Source: Planctomycetia bacterium
GTDB taxonomy: Bacteria; Planctomycetota; UBA1135; GCA-002686595
Reading direction: 5' to 3'
Length of the DNA stretch: 18,788 nt
NCBI GenBank assembly: GCA_005778045.1
Contig: SXKQ01000051.1
Location: 1-18,788 of the forward strand
This document shows, piece after piece, positions 7,584 through 15,170 of the stretch. The notes below the pieces were generated by a model that worked only from the letters and a program-made list of their open reading frames with translations, was not told the origin of the DNA and made no database searches. Position 1 is the stretch's first letter; each line of letters starts with the position of its first letter. The translations under genes and the position numbers were made by a program.

Positions 7584-8333
7584 CTACTTCCGGAGACCTT
7601 CGAGATAAGCGCGGATCGCGGCGTGCGTATCCGGCGCGGCCCACGCGAGCCGCACCATCGTCTCGTGCGCCTGCTGGCGCTTCCACGCCTCCACGCTCGA
7701 CTGCCGCAGCTGGCGCTTGGTCAGCGCGAATGCCGCCGGCTGCACGCGCGCGAGCCGCTGCGCGACCTCGAGCGCACGGCGCAGCAGGCCGTCGGGCTCG
7801 AGCGACTCGTCGACGAGGCCGCGTGCGAGCGCATCGTCCGCGTTGTAGGTCTCGCCGAGGTACAGCAGCTCCTGCAGGTGCTCGACCGGCGTCGCGAGAC
7901 GCACGACCTCGAGCGCGATCCACGGGAACGGCACGCCGACCGCGAGCTCGGGCATGCCCACGCGTCCCTTGCTGCGCGCCATGATGCGGATGTCGGCCGC
8001 GCAGGCGAGCGCGTAGCCACCGGCGATCGCATGGCCATTGAGCGCGGCGACGACGGGCTTGGGGCAGCGGAAGAGCGCGCCGATCGCGCGGTCGAGCGCG
8101 GGCAGGAACTGGTCCGTGTACGCGGCGCCACCGTCGAGCACGCGCTTCAAGTCGACGCCCGCCGAGAAGGCGCCGCCCGTGCCGACGAGCACGACGGCGC
8201 GCGTTTGGTCCCACGCGTCAACCTGCTCGAACGTGTCCGCGAGCTCGTGGCAGAGCTCGAGGTCGAGGGCCTGAACCTTGCCGTGCTCGATACGCAGGAC
8301 CGTAACGGAGTCGTGTTGCTCGCAGTGAATCAT
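7584..8333 (-). CDS. Enoyl-CoA hydratase/isomerase family protein, isomerase-like
   Basis: The predicted product is 249 residues, close to the usual crotonase length of about 260. Oxyanion-hole elements are present: AFSAGVDLK (55-63) and NGHAIAGGYALA (99-110). Aligning by eye to mitochondrial enoyl-CoA hydratase, the first catalytic Glu (Glu144 in rat) is replaced by Ala108, while the second (Glu164) is kept as Glu129 in GMPELAVG. A single retained Glu, followed by VPFPWIALE, resembles delta3,delta2-enoyl-CoA isomerases more than hydratases. It would act on acyl-CoA intermediates in the cytoplasm. Its stop is 15 nt from the MFS start and its own start is 48 nt after the stop of the upstream CBS gene. 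The exact substrate is not predictable. Confidence 0.88.
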   Translation of the reverse strand: MIHCEQHDSVTVLRIEHGKVQALDLELCHELADTFEQVDAWDQTRAVVLVGTGGAFSAGVDLKRVLDGGAAYTDQFLPALDRAIGALFRCPKPVVAALNGHAIAGGYALACAADIRIMARSKGRVGMPELAVGVPFPWIALEVVRLATPVEHLQELLYLGETYNADDALARGLVDESLEPDGLLRRALEVAQRLARVQPAAFALTKRQLRQSSVEAWKRQQAHETMVRLAWAAPDTHAAIRAYLEGLRK

Positions 8334-8381
8334 GCACGCATCCCACTGCGCGCGCGTCGCAGTTGCAAGCCCTTCGGCGGC

Positions 8382-8963
8382 TCAGCGGGTGGGAGCCCCT
8401 TCCCTCGCCGCCTCACGCACGGCCCGTACGCTCTCGATGCGCCGCACCGGAATCAGTGTCAGCTCCGACTCCTTAGCGATCAGCACGGTCTCGTCGTCCG
8501 GACGAGCTCCGAGCCGCGGCTCGCACATGTCCGCCAGAGTCAGCGCCACACCAAAGGAGTCGACTTCGCGCCACGAGCGGCCATTTTCCCGCCGCGCCTC
8601 GCAGGCGAGGTCCGCCAGAGAGAGCACCCCGGCCAGCCGGCCAGCGAGGTCGATGACCAGGAGACGCCGAACGCCATGTTCACGCATCAGCGCCTCCGCG
8701 ACCTCCGCCTCCTCGTCGATGCGACACGCCACCACCTGCGGGCTCATCGCGTCCGCCAAGCGGATCTCGTGCAAGTTGCAGCCCTTGATCCACGCCGCCA
8801 TGCAGAGGTCCCGGTCGGTCAGCGTCCCGACGACCAAGCGCTCCCCGTCGATCAACGGAACGCAGCCGCAGTCGCACTTCGACATCGACTGCGTCACCGT
8901 GGCCAGACTGTCCTTGCTCCGGCAGGTCCGCACGTCCCTCGACATCAGTTGCTCGATCCGCAT
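8382..8963 (-). CDS. Two-CBS-domain protein with conserved cysteines
   Basis: The predicted product is 193 residues. The start at 8963 is fixed by a strong AGGAGG 7 nt upstream, although the frame continues further. CBS1 is about residues 1-60 (MRIEQLMSRDVRTCR, then GCVPLIDG and GTLTDRDL). CBS2 is about 70-122 (ADAMSPQVVACRIDEEAEV, then GVRRLLVID and GVLSLADLAC). A short conserved tail (DSFGVALTLADMCEPR, 135-150) follows, then an unconserved end. Stand-alone CBS pairs usually bind adenine nucleotides or S-adenosylmethionine and regulate a partner. It has nine cysteines, unusual for the family, of which Cys14, Cys34, Cys121 and Cys147 have equivalents in the paralogue at 15171-15776. It lies 158 nt downstream of the serine hydrolase gene. 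The partner is unknown; MgtE, which has its own CBS domains, is nearby. Confidence 0.88.
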   Translation of the reverse strand: MRIEQLMSRDVRTCRSKDSLATVTQSMSKCDCGCVPLIDGERLVVGTLTDRDLCMAAWIKGCNLHEIRLADAMSPQVVACRIDEEAEVAEALMREHGVRRLLVIDLAGRLAGVLSLADLACEARRENGRSWREVDSFGVALTLADMCEPRLGARPDDETVLIAKESELTLIPVRRIESVRAVREAAREGAPTR

Positions 8964-8970
8964 GTCCGTT

Positions 8971-8976
8971 CCTCCT
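8971..8976 (-). promoter_or_regulatory. Strong Shine-Dalgarno sequence (AGGAGG)
   Basis: AGGAGG sits 7 nt before the ATG at 8963. It is the clearest ribosome-binding site in the window and decides the start of the CBS gene over the in-frame ATG upstream at 8993. The contrast with its weakly led neighbours suggests high translation. Confidence 0.85.
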
Positions 8977-9048
8977 TGGACTCGGATCATGGTCCGCCCG
9001 CGACGTCCTCGCGCCCGCCCCACTCGGCACGAGACGAGCACCCTTGTG

Positions 9049-9066
9049 CGTACCGCGACAGGTACG
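9049..9066. repeat. Short inverted repeat between hydrolase and CBS genes
   Basis: CGTACC (9049-9054) and GGTACG (9061-9066) form a 6-bp stem around a 6-nt loop. It lies 56 nt past the hydrolase stop and 86 nt before the CBS start. It could be a weak terminator or an operator for the CBS gene. Nothing distinguishes the two. Confidence 0.3.
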
Positions 9067-9121
9067 ATCTTCCCGCGTGGCAGCCTCGACAATCGAGCTC
9101 GTGGCACGCTCGCGAGACGCC

Positions 9122-10246
9122 TTACCTCGCGCCGCGTGAGCGGACCAGCGCCGCCACGGCGGCGTCGCAGGCGACGGCTGCGGACACATCGCCCGTGTTG
9201 GTGGCGACGAGGAAGGCGCTGTCGATGCGCGGAGCGAGCCACACGGTGCAATACCACATCGAGTTCGAGCCCGAGTGCGTGAGCACGGGGCCTTGACCCC
9301 ACGAGCGTTCGACGGTGATCCAGCCGAGCGCGTAGTCCTGCCCCGCGAGAGCGGTGTGGAGGCGCTTCCAAGTGTCCGCCTTGAGATACTTGCTCTCGCC
9401 GCGCGCTCCGCGCACGTGCTCCGCAGCGAACTTGGCCCAGTCGGCGAGCGATGCATGCACGGTGCCAGCCGGACCGATCGCAGGCGGGTTGTCCGCGCGC
9501 GGGCCGGGCTCGACCGGCGCGGGCGCGTGACCGCGCGGCTGGTCCAACTGCTTCGCGCTGCCCGGCGCGCCAAAGCCCGCGCTCTTCATGCCGAGCGGCT
9601 CGAACAGCTCGCGACGCATCAGCTCTTCCCACGCGCTGCCGCTCGTCGCCTCGAGCATCGCGCCCGCGAGGACGAAGCCCTGGTTGGAGTAGATGTAGAC
9701 GCTCCCCGGGCTTACCTGCGGCGGCTGCGCGATCAGCTGCTCCGCGAACCAGCGCCGCGCATCCACGCTCTCGCCGCCGCGTGCCCACAGCGCCTCCCAC
9801 AATGCTGCCGGCGGACTGGCCGGCGCGCCACCGCGGTTGCCGAGCAGGAGCTCGAGCGTCGCGCCGTTCCAGCCCTCGTGAAGCTCCGGCTTCCACTCCT
9901 TGAGTCCAGCGGCGAGCGACAGGTCCCAGTCGAGCTTGCCACGCTCGACGAGCCGCCCCGCGACCGTCGCCGTCATCGCCTTGGTGCACGAGCCGAGGTG
10001 CCAGAGGTCGTCGACCGCGACCTGCACCCCGCTGCCGCGCGCACGCTCGCCGACCGCCCCGAGCGCCACGAGCTCGCCCTTCTCGACAATCGCGCCAGCG
10101 AGCGCTGGGAGGTCGTGCTTTTCCCGCAGAGTCTCGAGCAGTTCGTCGAGCGCTGCCGGCTTGACCCCCGAGGCCGACTGCGGCAATGCTCGGGCGGGAA
10201 ACACGAGCAGCGCGAGCAGCGCGGGCACGTTGGCAAGCACGTTCAC
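9122..10246 (-). CDS. Secreted serine hydrolase, class C beta-lactamase family
   Basis: The predicted product is 374 residues with an N-terminal signal peptide (NVLANVPALLALLVFPARALPQ). All three beta-lactamase/penicillin-binding motifs are visible: nucleophile motif SCTK (86-89), YSN (186-188) and HSG (324-326), the last in place of KTG as in esterase-like and DD-peptidase-like members. Length and order match the Pfam Beta-lactamase family (esterase EstB, D-aminopeptidase, class C enzymes). It probably acts in the periplasm as a carboxylesterase, peptidase or beta-lactamase-like enzyme; resistance should not be assumed. The GTG start overlaps the glutaredoxin stop as GTGA, so translation is probably coupled. 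It is the third gene of an mgtE-led operon. A GTG two codons downstream is also possible. Confidence 0.88.
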   Translation of the reverse strand: MNVLANVPALLALLVFPARALPQSASGVKPAALDELLETLREKHDLPALAGAIVEKGELVALGAVGERARGSGVQVAVDDLWHLGSCTKAMTATVAGRLVERGKLDWDLSLAAGLKEWKPELHEGWNGATLELLLGNRGGAPASPPAALWEALWARGGESVDARRWFAEQLIAQPPQVSPGSVYIYSNQGFVLAGAMLEATSGSAWEELMRRELFEPLGMKSAGFGAPGSAKQLDQPRGHAPAPVEPGPRADNPPAIGPAGTVHASLADWAKFAAEHVRGARGESKYLKADTWKRLHTALAGQDYALGWITVERSWGQGPVLTHSGSNSMWYCTVWLAPRIDSAFLVATNTGDVSAAVACDAAVAALVRSRGAR

Positions 10247-10539
10247 CTCAGGGCGGCCTCAAGCTCGGTCGCGAAGAGCTTGGGGTCGAAGCGCGTGGGC
10301 AGTTCCTTGTGGTAACCGCGCACCCAGCGCTTGCCGTCGATGCGCAGGTAGGGCACGCCGCGCTTGCCGGTCTCGCGCTCGAGCTCGTCGGCGGCTCCGG
10401 CCACCTTGTCGATGTCGACCTTCTCGTGCGCGACGCCCGCGTCCGCGAGCACACGGTCGAGACGATTGCAGTCGGGACACCACGTCGTAGTGAAGACCTC
10501 GACCTTGTGGCCGGCGAGAAAGGAATACTTCGCGGTCAT
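10243..10539 (-). CDS. Glutaredoxin-like thiol-disulfide protein
   Basis: The predicted product is 98 residues with a single thioredoxin-fold domain. The redox motif is WCPDC (20-24), following the first strand KVEVFTTT. The cis-proline is in GVPYLRIDG (61-69), and the sequence then keeps RGYHKELP. The active site CPDC differs from classical CPYC glutaredoxins, and resemblance to NrdH or mycoredoxin-like proteins is possible, so the physiological thiol partner is open. No signal peptide is present, so it acts in the cytoplasm. Its ATG overlaps the mgtE stop (ATGA) and its TGA overlaps the hydrolase start (GTGA), so it is locked between the two genes in one operon. Confidence 0.88.
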   Translation of the reverse strand: MTAKYSFLAGHKVEVFTTTWCPDCNRLDRVLADAGVAHEKVDIDKVAGAADELERETGKRGVPYLRIDGKRWVRGYHKELPTRFDPKLFATELEAALR

Positions 10540-11891
10540 GGCGTGGCGGCCTGCTCGAAGACGTGAGCGAGCCAGAAAGTCGCGGTGAGAAAGTATATCA
10601 GGATACCGGTGACGTCGCACAGGGTCGCGACGAGCGGCGCCGAGGCGCTCGCAGGGTCGAGGCCGAGGCGACGCAGGACGAGCGGCAGCATCGAGCCAAT
10701 CAGCGTGCCCCACAGCACGACGCCGATCACGCTGAAGAGGATCGTCACTCCGAGCTGCCACGAGAAGAGCGCGTACTCCGCCGCGTCGCCCGGCCACAGG
10801 CCGATCACGCGCGCGAAGCCGATCAGGCCGAGCACGAGGCCGAGGCACAGGCCCGCCGCGAGCTCGTGGAAGAACACGCGCTTCCAGTCGGAGAGCTGCA
10901 CCTCGCCGAGGCTCATGGCGCGGATCACCAGCGTGGACGCCTGCGAGCCCGAGTTTCCGCCACTCGAGATGATCAGCGGGATGAAGAGCGAGAGCAGCGA
11001 CACGGTCTCGATGCGCATCTGGAAGTGCTTCATCACGACCACGGTCAGCATCTGCGCGAAGAACAGGATCGTCAGCCAGCCGAGGCGCTTCTTCACCATG
11101 CCCAGCAGCCCGACCTCGAGATAGGGCGCGTCGAGCGCGGCAGTACCACCGATCTTCTGGATGTCCTCCGTGGCCTCTTCCTGCACGACGTCGACGATGT
11201 CGTCGACCGTGACGATGCCCTTCATGCGTCCGGCGCCGTCGAGCACGGGGAGCGCGACGAGATCGTGCTCGGCGAACACGCGGCCGACGGTCTCCTGGTC
11301 CATCTCCTCGGGCACCGTGATGACGTCGGTCTTCATCACGTCGCGCACGGAAGCGCTGCCGCGGGCGCGGAACAGGTCGCGGAAGCTCACCACGCCGAGC
11401 AGGCGCTGCTCGCGGTCGAGCACGTAGCCGTAGTAGATCAGCTCGAGCCGGTCGAAGGCCTGACGGCGCAGGTACAGGATCGCCTCGTCGACGGTCTGGT
11501 CGGGCCGCACGCGCGCGAAGCGCGGGCTCATCAGGCCACCGGCGTCGTCTTCCGCGTAGGCGAGCAGCGCCGCCACTTCGCGCCGGACGGGCTCGTCGAA
11601 CAGGGCGAGAAACTCCGCGCGCCGCTGCTCGTCGAGCTCCTGCAGGAGGTCCGCGGCGTCGTCGGGCGCGAGCATGCGCACCCAGTGCCGGCGCTCGGTC
11701 GCGGAGAACGTGTCGAGCAGCGCGCGCTGGTCGTTCGTCGCGAGCTGGGTGAAGAACTCCTCGGCGTCGAGCACGCCGAGCATGCGGAAGCCCTCGAGTC
11801 GCTCCTCGCCGTCGAGGACGCGCCACGCGTCGCGCAGGTCATCGAGCGAGAGCCGCCCGAGCTCCATCGCGCCCGCCTGCGGCTCGCTCAC
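10536..11891 (-). CDS. mgtE: MgtE-family magnesium transporter
   Basis: The predicted product is 451 residues, almost the same length as Thermus MgtE (450). The N-terminal superhelical domain (about 10-120) ends in the family signature DDAGGLMSP (115-123). Two CBS domains follow (about 122-180 and 185-242), then the plug-helix region and five transmembrane helices (about 270-451). The pore signature PLIISSGGNSGSQ ends at 317. Asp426 in LCDVTGILIYF matches the conserved Mg-binding Asp of the family. It is an inner-membrane Mg2+ channel closed when cytosolic Mg2+ binds the N and CBS domains. The GTG at 11891 was chosen for its preceding GGGGAGGG; ATG 11867 is the alternative. It lies 133 nt after the response-regulator stop and overlaps the glutaredoxin gene. 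Confidence 0.94.
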   Translation of the reverse strand: MSEPQAGAMELGRLSLDDLRDAWRVLDGEERLEGFRMLGVLDAEEFFTQLATNDQRALLDTFSATERRHWVRMLAPDDAADLLQELDEQRRAEFLALFDEPVRREVAALLAYAEDDAGGLMSPRFARVRPDQTVDEAILYLRRQAFDRLELIYYGYVLDREQRLLGVVSFRDLFRARGSASVRDVMKTDVITVPEEMDQETVGRVFAEHDLVALPVLDGAGRMKGIVTVDDIVDVVQEEATEDIQKIGGTAALDAPYLEVGLLGMVKKRLGWLTILFFAQMLTVVVMKHFQMRIETVSLLSLFIPLIISSGGNSGSQASTLVIRAMSLGEVQLSDWKRVFFHELAAGLCLGLVLGLIGFARVIGLWPGDAAEYALFSWQLGVTILFSVIGVVLWGTLIGSMLPLVLRRLGLDPASASAPLVATLCDVTGILIYFLTATFWLAHVFEQAATP

Positions 11892-11996
11892 GCCACCCTC
11901 CCCGCGCGCAAGCTCGCGCGCGTTTCCGTCGGGAGTCTCGGGAACCTGCTGCGCATGGTAAGGCGCGCAGCGTAGTTCACGACCGCGCGGGCGGCA

Positions 11997-12021
11997 ACGA
12001 GCGCGCCCGCTCGTGAGCGGG
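11997..12021 (-). terminator. Two overlapping, mutually exclusive hairpins after the response regulator
   Basis: ACGAGCG (11997-12003) pairs with CGCTCGT (12008-12014), and CCCGCTC (12006-12012) pairs with GAGCGGG (12015-12021). The middle segment is shared, so only one hairpin can form at a time. They start 3 nt past the response-regulator stop and precede mgtE by about 105 nt. No T-run follows. This could be a terminator or an attenuator-like switch between the regulator genes and the mgtE operon. Confidence 0.4.
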
Positions 12022-12024
12022 TTG

Positions 12025-13404
12025 TCAACCCCGCGGCGGCGCCTCGGACAGCCCGTGCTTGCGCAGGTAGTAGCCCATGTTGCGCGCGTCGATGCCCAGC
12101 AGGGCCGCGGCATCCTTCTTGCGCCCTTCACACTTCTCCAGCGCCCGCTGCAAGAGCTGCTTCTCGAGCGCGTCGAGGTTGTGGCGCAGGTGGAAGTCAC
12201 CGCCACCGGAGGGAACGTTGGCGGGAGCGGCGCGCGCAAGGGCGGGTTCGATCAGGGCACGCAGGAGGCCGGCGTCGAGCGGCCCGCTGCCACCGACGAT
12301 CGCAGCACGCTCGAGCAGGTTGCGTAGCTCGCGGACCTTGCCCGGCCAGTCGTGGGATGAGAGCACCTCGACCGCTCCCGGCCCGAACCCGCCGATCCGC
12401 GCGAGCGTCGTCCCGAGCAGGGTTACCGCGATCTCCGGGATGTCCTCCCGGTGCGCGCGCAGGGGCGGGAGCGCGATCGGGAAGACGGCCAGCCGGTAGT
12501 AGAGGTCGGCGCGGAATTCGCCCGTCTGCACGCGCTCGGCGAGCACCTCGTTGGTGAGCGCGATCACGCGCGCGTCCGACACGCGCGTCCGCGACTCCCC
12601 CACCATTTGGTACTCACCGTTCTCGAGCACGCGCAGCAGCTTGGCCTGCATCTCGCCGGGCAGGGCCCCGATCTCGTCGAGCACGATCGTGCCACCCTCG
12701 GCCTCCGCGACGCGGCCGGTGCGATCCGCCACGGCACCGCTGAACGCGCCGCGCCGGTGGCCGAAGAACTCGCTCTCGAAGAGCGTCGCCGGGATCGCCG
12801 CGCAGTTGACGCGCACGAGCGGCTTGCGCGCTCGCGCGCTCCGCATGTGCAGCTGTTCCGCGACGAGCTCCTTGCCCGTGCCGCTCTCGCCCGTGACGAG
12901 CACCGTCGCATCCGTCGCCGCCACCTGCTCGATCATCTGGCGCACGCGCGCCATCGCCGCAGAGCCCCCGACGAGCTCGCGTCCACCGCCCGGTCCTGCC
13001 ACCTCGCGCAGGTTGCGGACCTCGCGCACGAGTTCCTGATGCTCGACCGCGCGCCGCAGCACGACCCGCAGCTGCGCCGCGTCGACCGGCTTCTGCAGGA
13101 AGTCGTAGGCGCCGCCCTGGATGGCAGCCACGGCGTCGCGCACGGTGCCCACGCCCGTCATGAGCACGACCGGGACGTGCGAGCCGGCGCGGCGGATCGC
13201 CGCGAGCAGCTCGAGCCCGTCGCCTGAGGGCATGCTGAGGTCGGTGAGCACGACGGCGGGAGCGAACGTGCCGAGCAGCTCCAGCGCCTCCGGCATCGAG
13301 CCCGCGGCGGCGCAGGCATAGCCCTCGATACTGAGCAGTTCGACGAGCGAGTCGCGCACGTAGCGCTCGTCGTCCACGAGAAGAATGCGGGTGCGCGCGG
13401 CCAT
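12025..13404 (-). CDS. Sigma-54-dependent response regulator (NtrC family)
   Basis: The predicted product is 459 residues in three domains. The receiver (about 5-118) has the acidic pair D11-D12, phospho-acceptor D55 (LTDLSMP), T83 and K105. The AAA+ domain (about 142-380) has Walker A GESGTGKE (172-179), the sigma-54 contact loop as GAFSGA (219-224, Ser in place of the usual Thr) and Walker B VLDEIG (241-246). A Fis-type helix-turn-helix closes the protein (about 415-451, [13 protein letters not shown], then YYLRKHGL). When phosphorylated it should oligomerise and drive open-complex formation at sigma-54 promoters. It starts 9 nt after the stop of the histidine kinase gene, its obvious partner. 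No sigma-54 site with correct spacing was recognised in the intergenic regions checked, so targets are unknown. Confidence 0.95.
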   Translation of the reverse strand: MAARTRILLVDDERYVRDSLVELLSIEGYACAAAGSMPEALELLGTFAPAVVLTDLSMPSGDGLELLAAIRRAGSHVPVVLMTGVGTVRDAVAAIQGGAYDFLQKPVDAAQLRVVLRRAVEHQELVREVRNLREVAGPGGGRELVGGSAAMARVRQMIEQVAATDATVLVTGESGTGKELVAEQLHMRSARARKPLVRVNCAAIPATLFESEFFGHRRGAFSGAVADRTGRVAEAEGGTIVLDEIGALPGEMQAKLLRVLENGEYQMVGESRTRVSDARVIALTNEVLAERVQTGEFRADLYYRLAVFPIALPPLRAHREDIPEIAVTLLGTTLARIGGFGPGAVEVLSSHDWPGKVRELRNLLERAAIVGGSGPLDAGLLRALIEPALARAAPANVPSGGGDFHLRHNLDALEKQLLQRALEKCEGRKKDAAALLGIDARNMGYYLRKHGLSEAPPRG

Positions 13405-13413
13405 GGCGTCACT

Positions 13414-15030
13414 CTACTTCGCGGCAACGTGCGTCGCGGGCAGCTCGATCGAAAGCCGCGCGCCACCCTCGGGTCGGTTGGAGGCGACCAGCGTCCCGCC
13501 GTGAGCACGCACGATACCGTAGGAGATCGACAGGCCGAGCCCGTTGCCTTGGGTGGTGGTGAAGAACGGATCAAAGATCGAGCTCAACTGCTCGGGCGGG
13601 ATGCCCGGCCCTTCGTCCTCGACCGTGATGCGCACGCACGGCTCCCCGTCGGAGCCGCGCACATCGCGCTCGGCGCGCACGAGGATCCCTCCACGCCCAC
13701 CCATGGCCGTCGCCGCGTTGAGCATCAGGTTGAGCAGTACCTGCTCGAGACGCCCGCGATCGCCAGGCACGACGAGCGGCCGCTCGAGCCCCGTCACGCG
13801 CACCTCGACCTCGCCGAAGCTCGCGGTGTAGCCGCACAGCGCACGCACGCGCTCGACGACCTCGCCGAGCTCCGTCTCGCCGCGTCCCACCCCGGGTCGC
13901 CCGAACGCGAGCAGGTCGCGCACCATCGTGCGAATGCGCTCGAAGCCCGCGCGCACCTGCTCGACGTAGCGCGCGCGCTTGTCGGGCGACACGTCGTCGC
14001 GCGCGAGCAGCGTGAGATAGTTCCCGATGCCCTCGAGCGGGTTGTTGATCTCGTGCGCGACGCCGGCTGTGAGCATGCCGAGCGACGACAGCCGCTCGGA
14101 GATCGCGAGCTGGCGCTCCATGCCGCGCTCGCGCGTCACGTCGCGTAGCGAGAGCTCGATCACGCGCTCGTGCCCGAGGTCGATACCCGACAGGCGCACG
14201 TCGACGCGCAGCTCGCGGCCGTCCTGCGCGCGCACCTTGAGCTCGCGCAGCGCAACCGGCTCTCCGGGCCGCTCGCGAGCCTCCTCGAGGCCGCGCGCGA
14301 GTTCCGCGTAGTCGGCCGCGTCGAGGCTTTCGCGCAGGGCAGCCTGGCCGAGCGTCGCGCTCGCGACCTTGTTGCGCTCCTGGATGCTGCCGTCGCGCGC
14401 GTCGACGATCAGGATCATGTCAGCCGCGCTCTCCGTGAGCGCGCGCCACTTGGCACCTTCGCGCCGGATCGCGACGACGTAGTGGGCCGTCTCGCGCGCA
14501 CGGAAGTCCCACAGTCGCCGCCGCACGAACATCGCCATGGCGAGCGACGTGACGAGGATCGCGCCTCCAGCGGTCCACAGAAGCACGCTGAGCTCGCGTC
14601 GCTCTTCGGCGAGTCGTTCGCTGAGCGCATCCTCGGGTACGACCGCGATCAGGAAGCGCTCTCCAGCCCGGGCGGCAACCCACCACTCGCCCTCGACCTC
14701 GACGCTGCGCACGCCATGCGCCAGCGCCACCCACCCGTCGACGCTGCGCGGCGCGAAGTCGCCGCCGTCGTGCCCCACGGACTCGATGCGCCCCGCATCG
14801 CGCAGGGGCCGCACGCTGGCCGGATTCCCGCCCGACAGCGCCAGCGCCTCGAGCAACCGCTCCACGCCCTCGAGCAGGTCCGCCCGCCGCCGGTCGAGCA
14901 ACGCGTCGCGCCGCGCGAGCCCGTAGACCAGCAGCGCGCCCACCAGCGCCGCGATCGCGACGCACGCCCCGATGCTGCGCCACGGCAGCTGCCGCGGGTC
15001 CTTGGCCGGAGGTTCAAGCGGGGACGGCAT
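13414..15030 (-). CDS. Membrane sensor histidine kinase with PAS domain
   Basis: The predicted product is 538 residues. Transmembrane helix 1 (about 20-38) and helix 2 (about 149-169) flank a small, roughly 108-residue periplasmic sensor without recognised ligand motifs. A PAS-like domain (about 192-300) follows. The dimerisation domain carries the phospho-acceptor H326 in GVAHEINNPLEG (323-334). The catalytic domain has the N-box LLNLMLNA (432-439), G1 EDEGPGIPPE (471-480), F-box IFDPFFTT (485-492) and G2 GNGLGLSISYG (495-505). All key residues are present, so it should be active, with the NtrB-like HisKA type usual for partners of sigma-54 regulators. It is the first gene of the two-gene operon with that regulator. 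Its start is 140 nt from the divergent CBS gene. Confidence 0.95.
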   Translation of the reverse strand: MPSPLEPPAKDPRQLPWRSIGACVAIAALVGALLVYGLARRDALLDRRRADLLEGVERLLEALALSGGNPASVRPLRDAGRIESVGHDGGDFAPRSVDGWVALAHGVRSVEVEGEWWVAARAGERFLIAVVPEDALSERLAEERRELSVLLWTAGGAILVTSLAMAMFVRRRLWDFRARETAHYVVAIRREGAKWRALTESAADMILIVDARDGSIQERNKVASATLGQAALRESLDAADYAELARGLEEARERPGEPVALRELKVRAQDGRELRVDVRLSGIDLGHERVIELSLRDVTRERGMERQLAISERLSSLGMLTAGVAHEINNPLEGIGNYLTLLARDDVSPDKRARYVEQVRAGFERIRTMVRDLLAFGRPGVGRGETELGEVVERVRALCGYTASFGEVEVRVTGLERPLVVPGDRGRLEQVLLNLMLNAATAMGGRGGILVRAERDVRGSDGEPCVRITVEDEGPGIPPEQLSSIFDPFFTTTQGNGLGLSISYGIVRAHGGTLVASNRPEGGARLSIELPATHVAAK

Positions 15031-15170
15031 GCCTTCCCGAAGGTAGCGCGCGAGGGCGCACGTGCTGCGAACTTCTGCGGATCAATGCGCGCGTGCATCG
15101 AACTCCTCGGACCCGTATTCTCCGGCTTACCACCTGACCCACCGCATCCTGTTCGCTACCGTCATCCATC
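15031..15170. promoter_or_regulatory. Divergent promoter region of the kinase and CBS-tail genes
   Basis: These 140 bp lie between two outward-facing genes and must carry both start signals. I see no convincing -35/-10 pair or -24/-12 element, and no Shine-Dalgarno before the CBS ATG. The arrangement would allow shared regulation of the kinase operon and the CBS gene. Confidence 0.45.

Noticed and set aside
6139..8214. 691-codon open frame on the minus strand
   Set aside because: Out of frame with the MFS and crotonase genes that fully explain the region; Arg/Ala-rich shadow.
7341..9296. 651-codon open frame on the plus strand
   Set aside because: Antisense to the MFS, crotonase and CBS genes; composition typical of shadow frames and no recognisable motif.
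8964..9989. Upstream continuation of the CBS frame to 9989
   Set aside because: It runs out of frame through the serine hydrolase gene; AGGAGG before 8963 marks the real start.
9122..10246. Antibiotic-resistance beta-lactamase
   Set aside because: The fold motifs are present but HSG replaces KTG and the family is mostly esterases and peptidases; resistance cannot be claimed from sequence.
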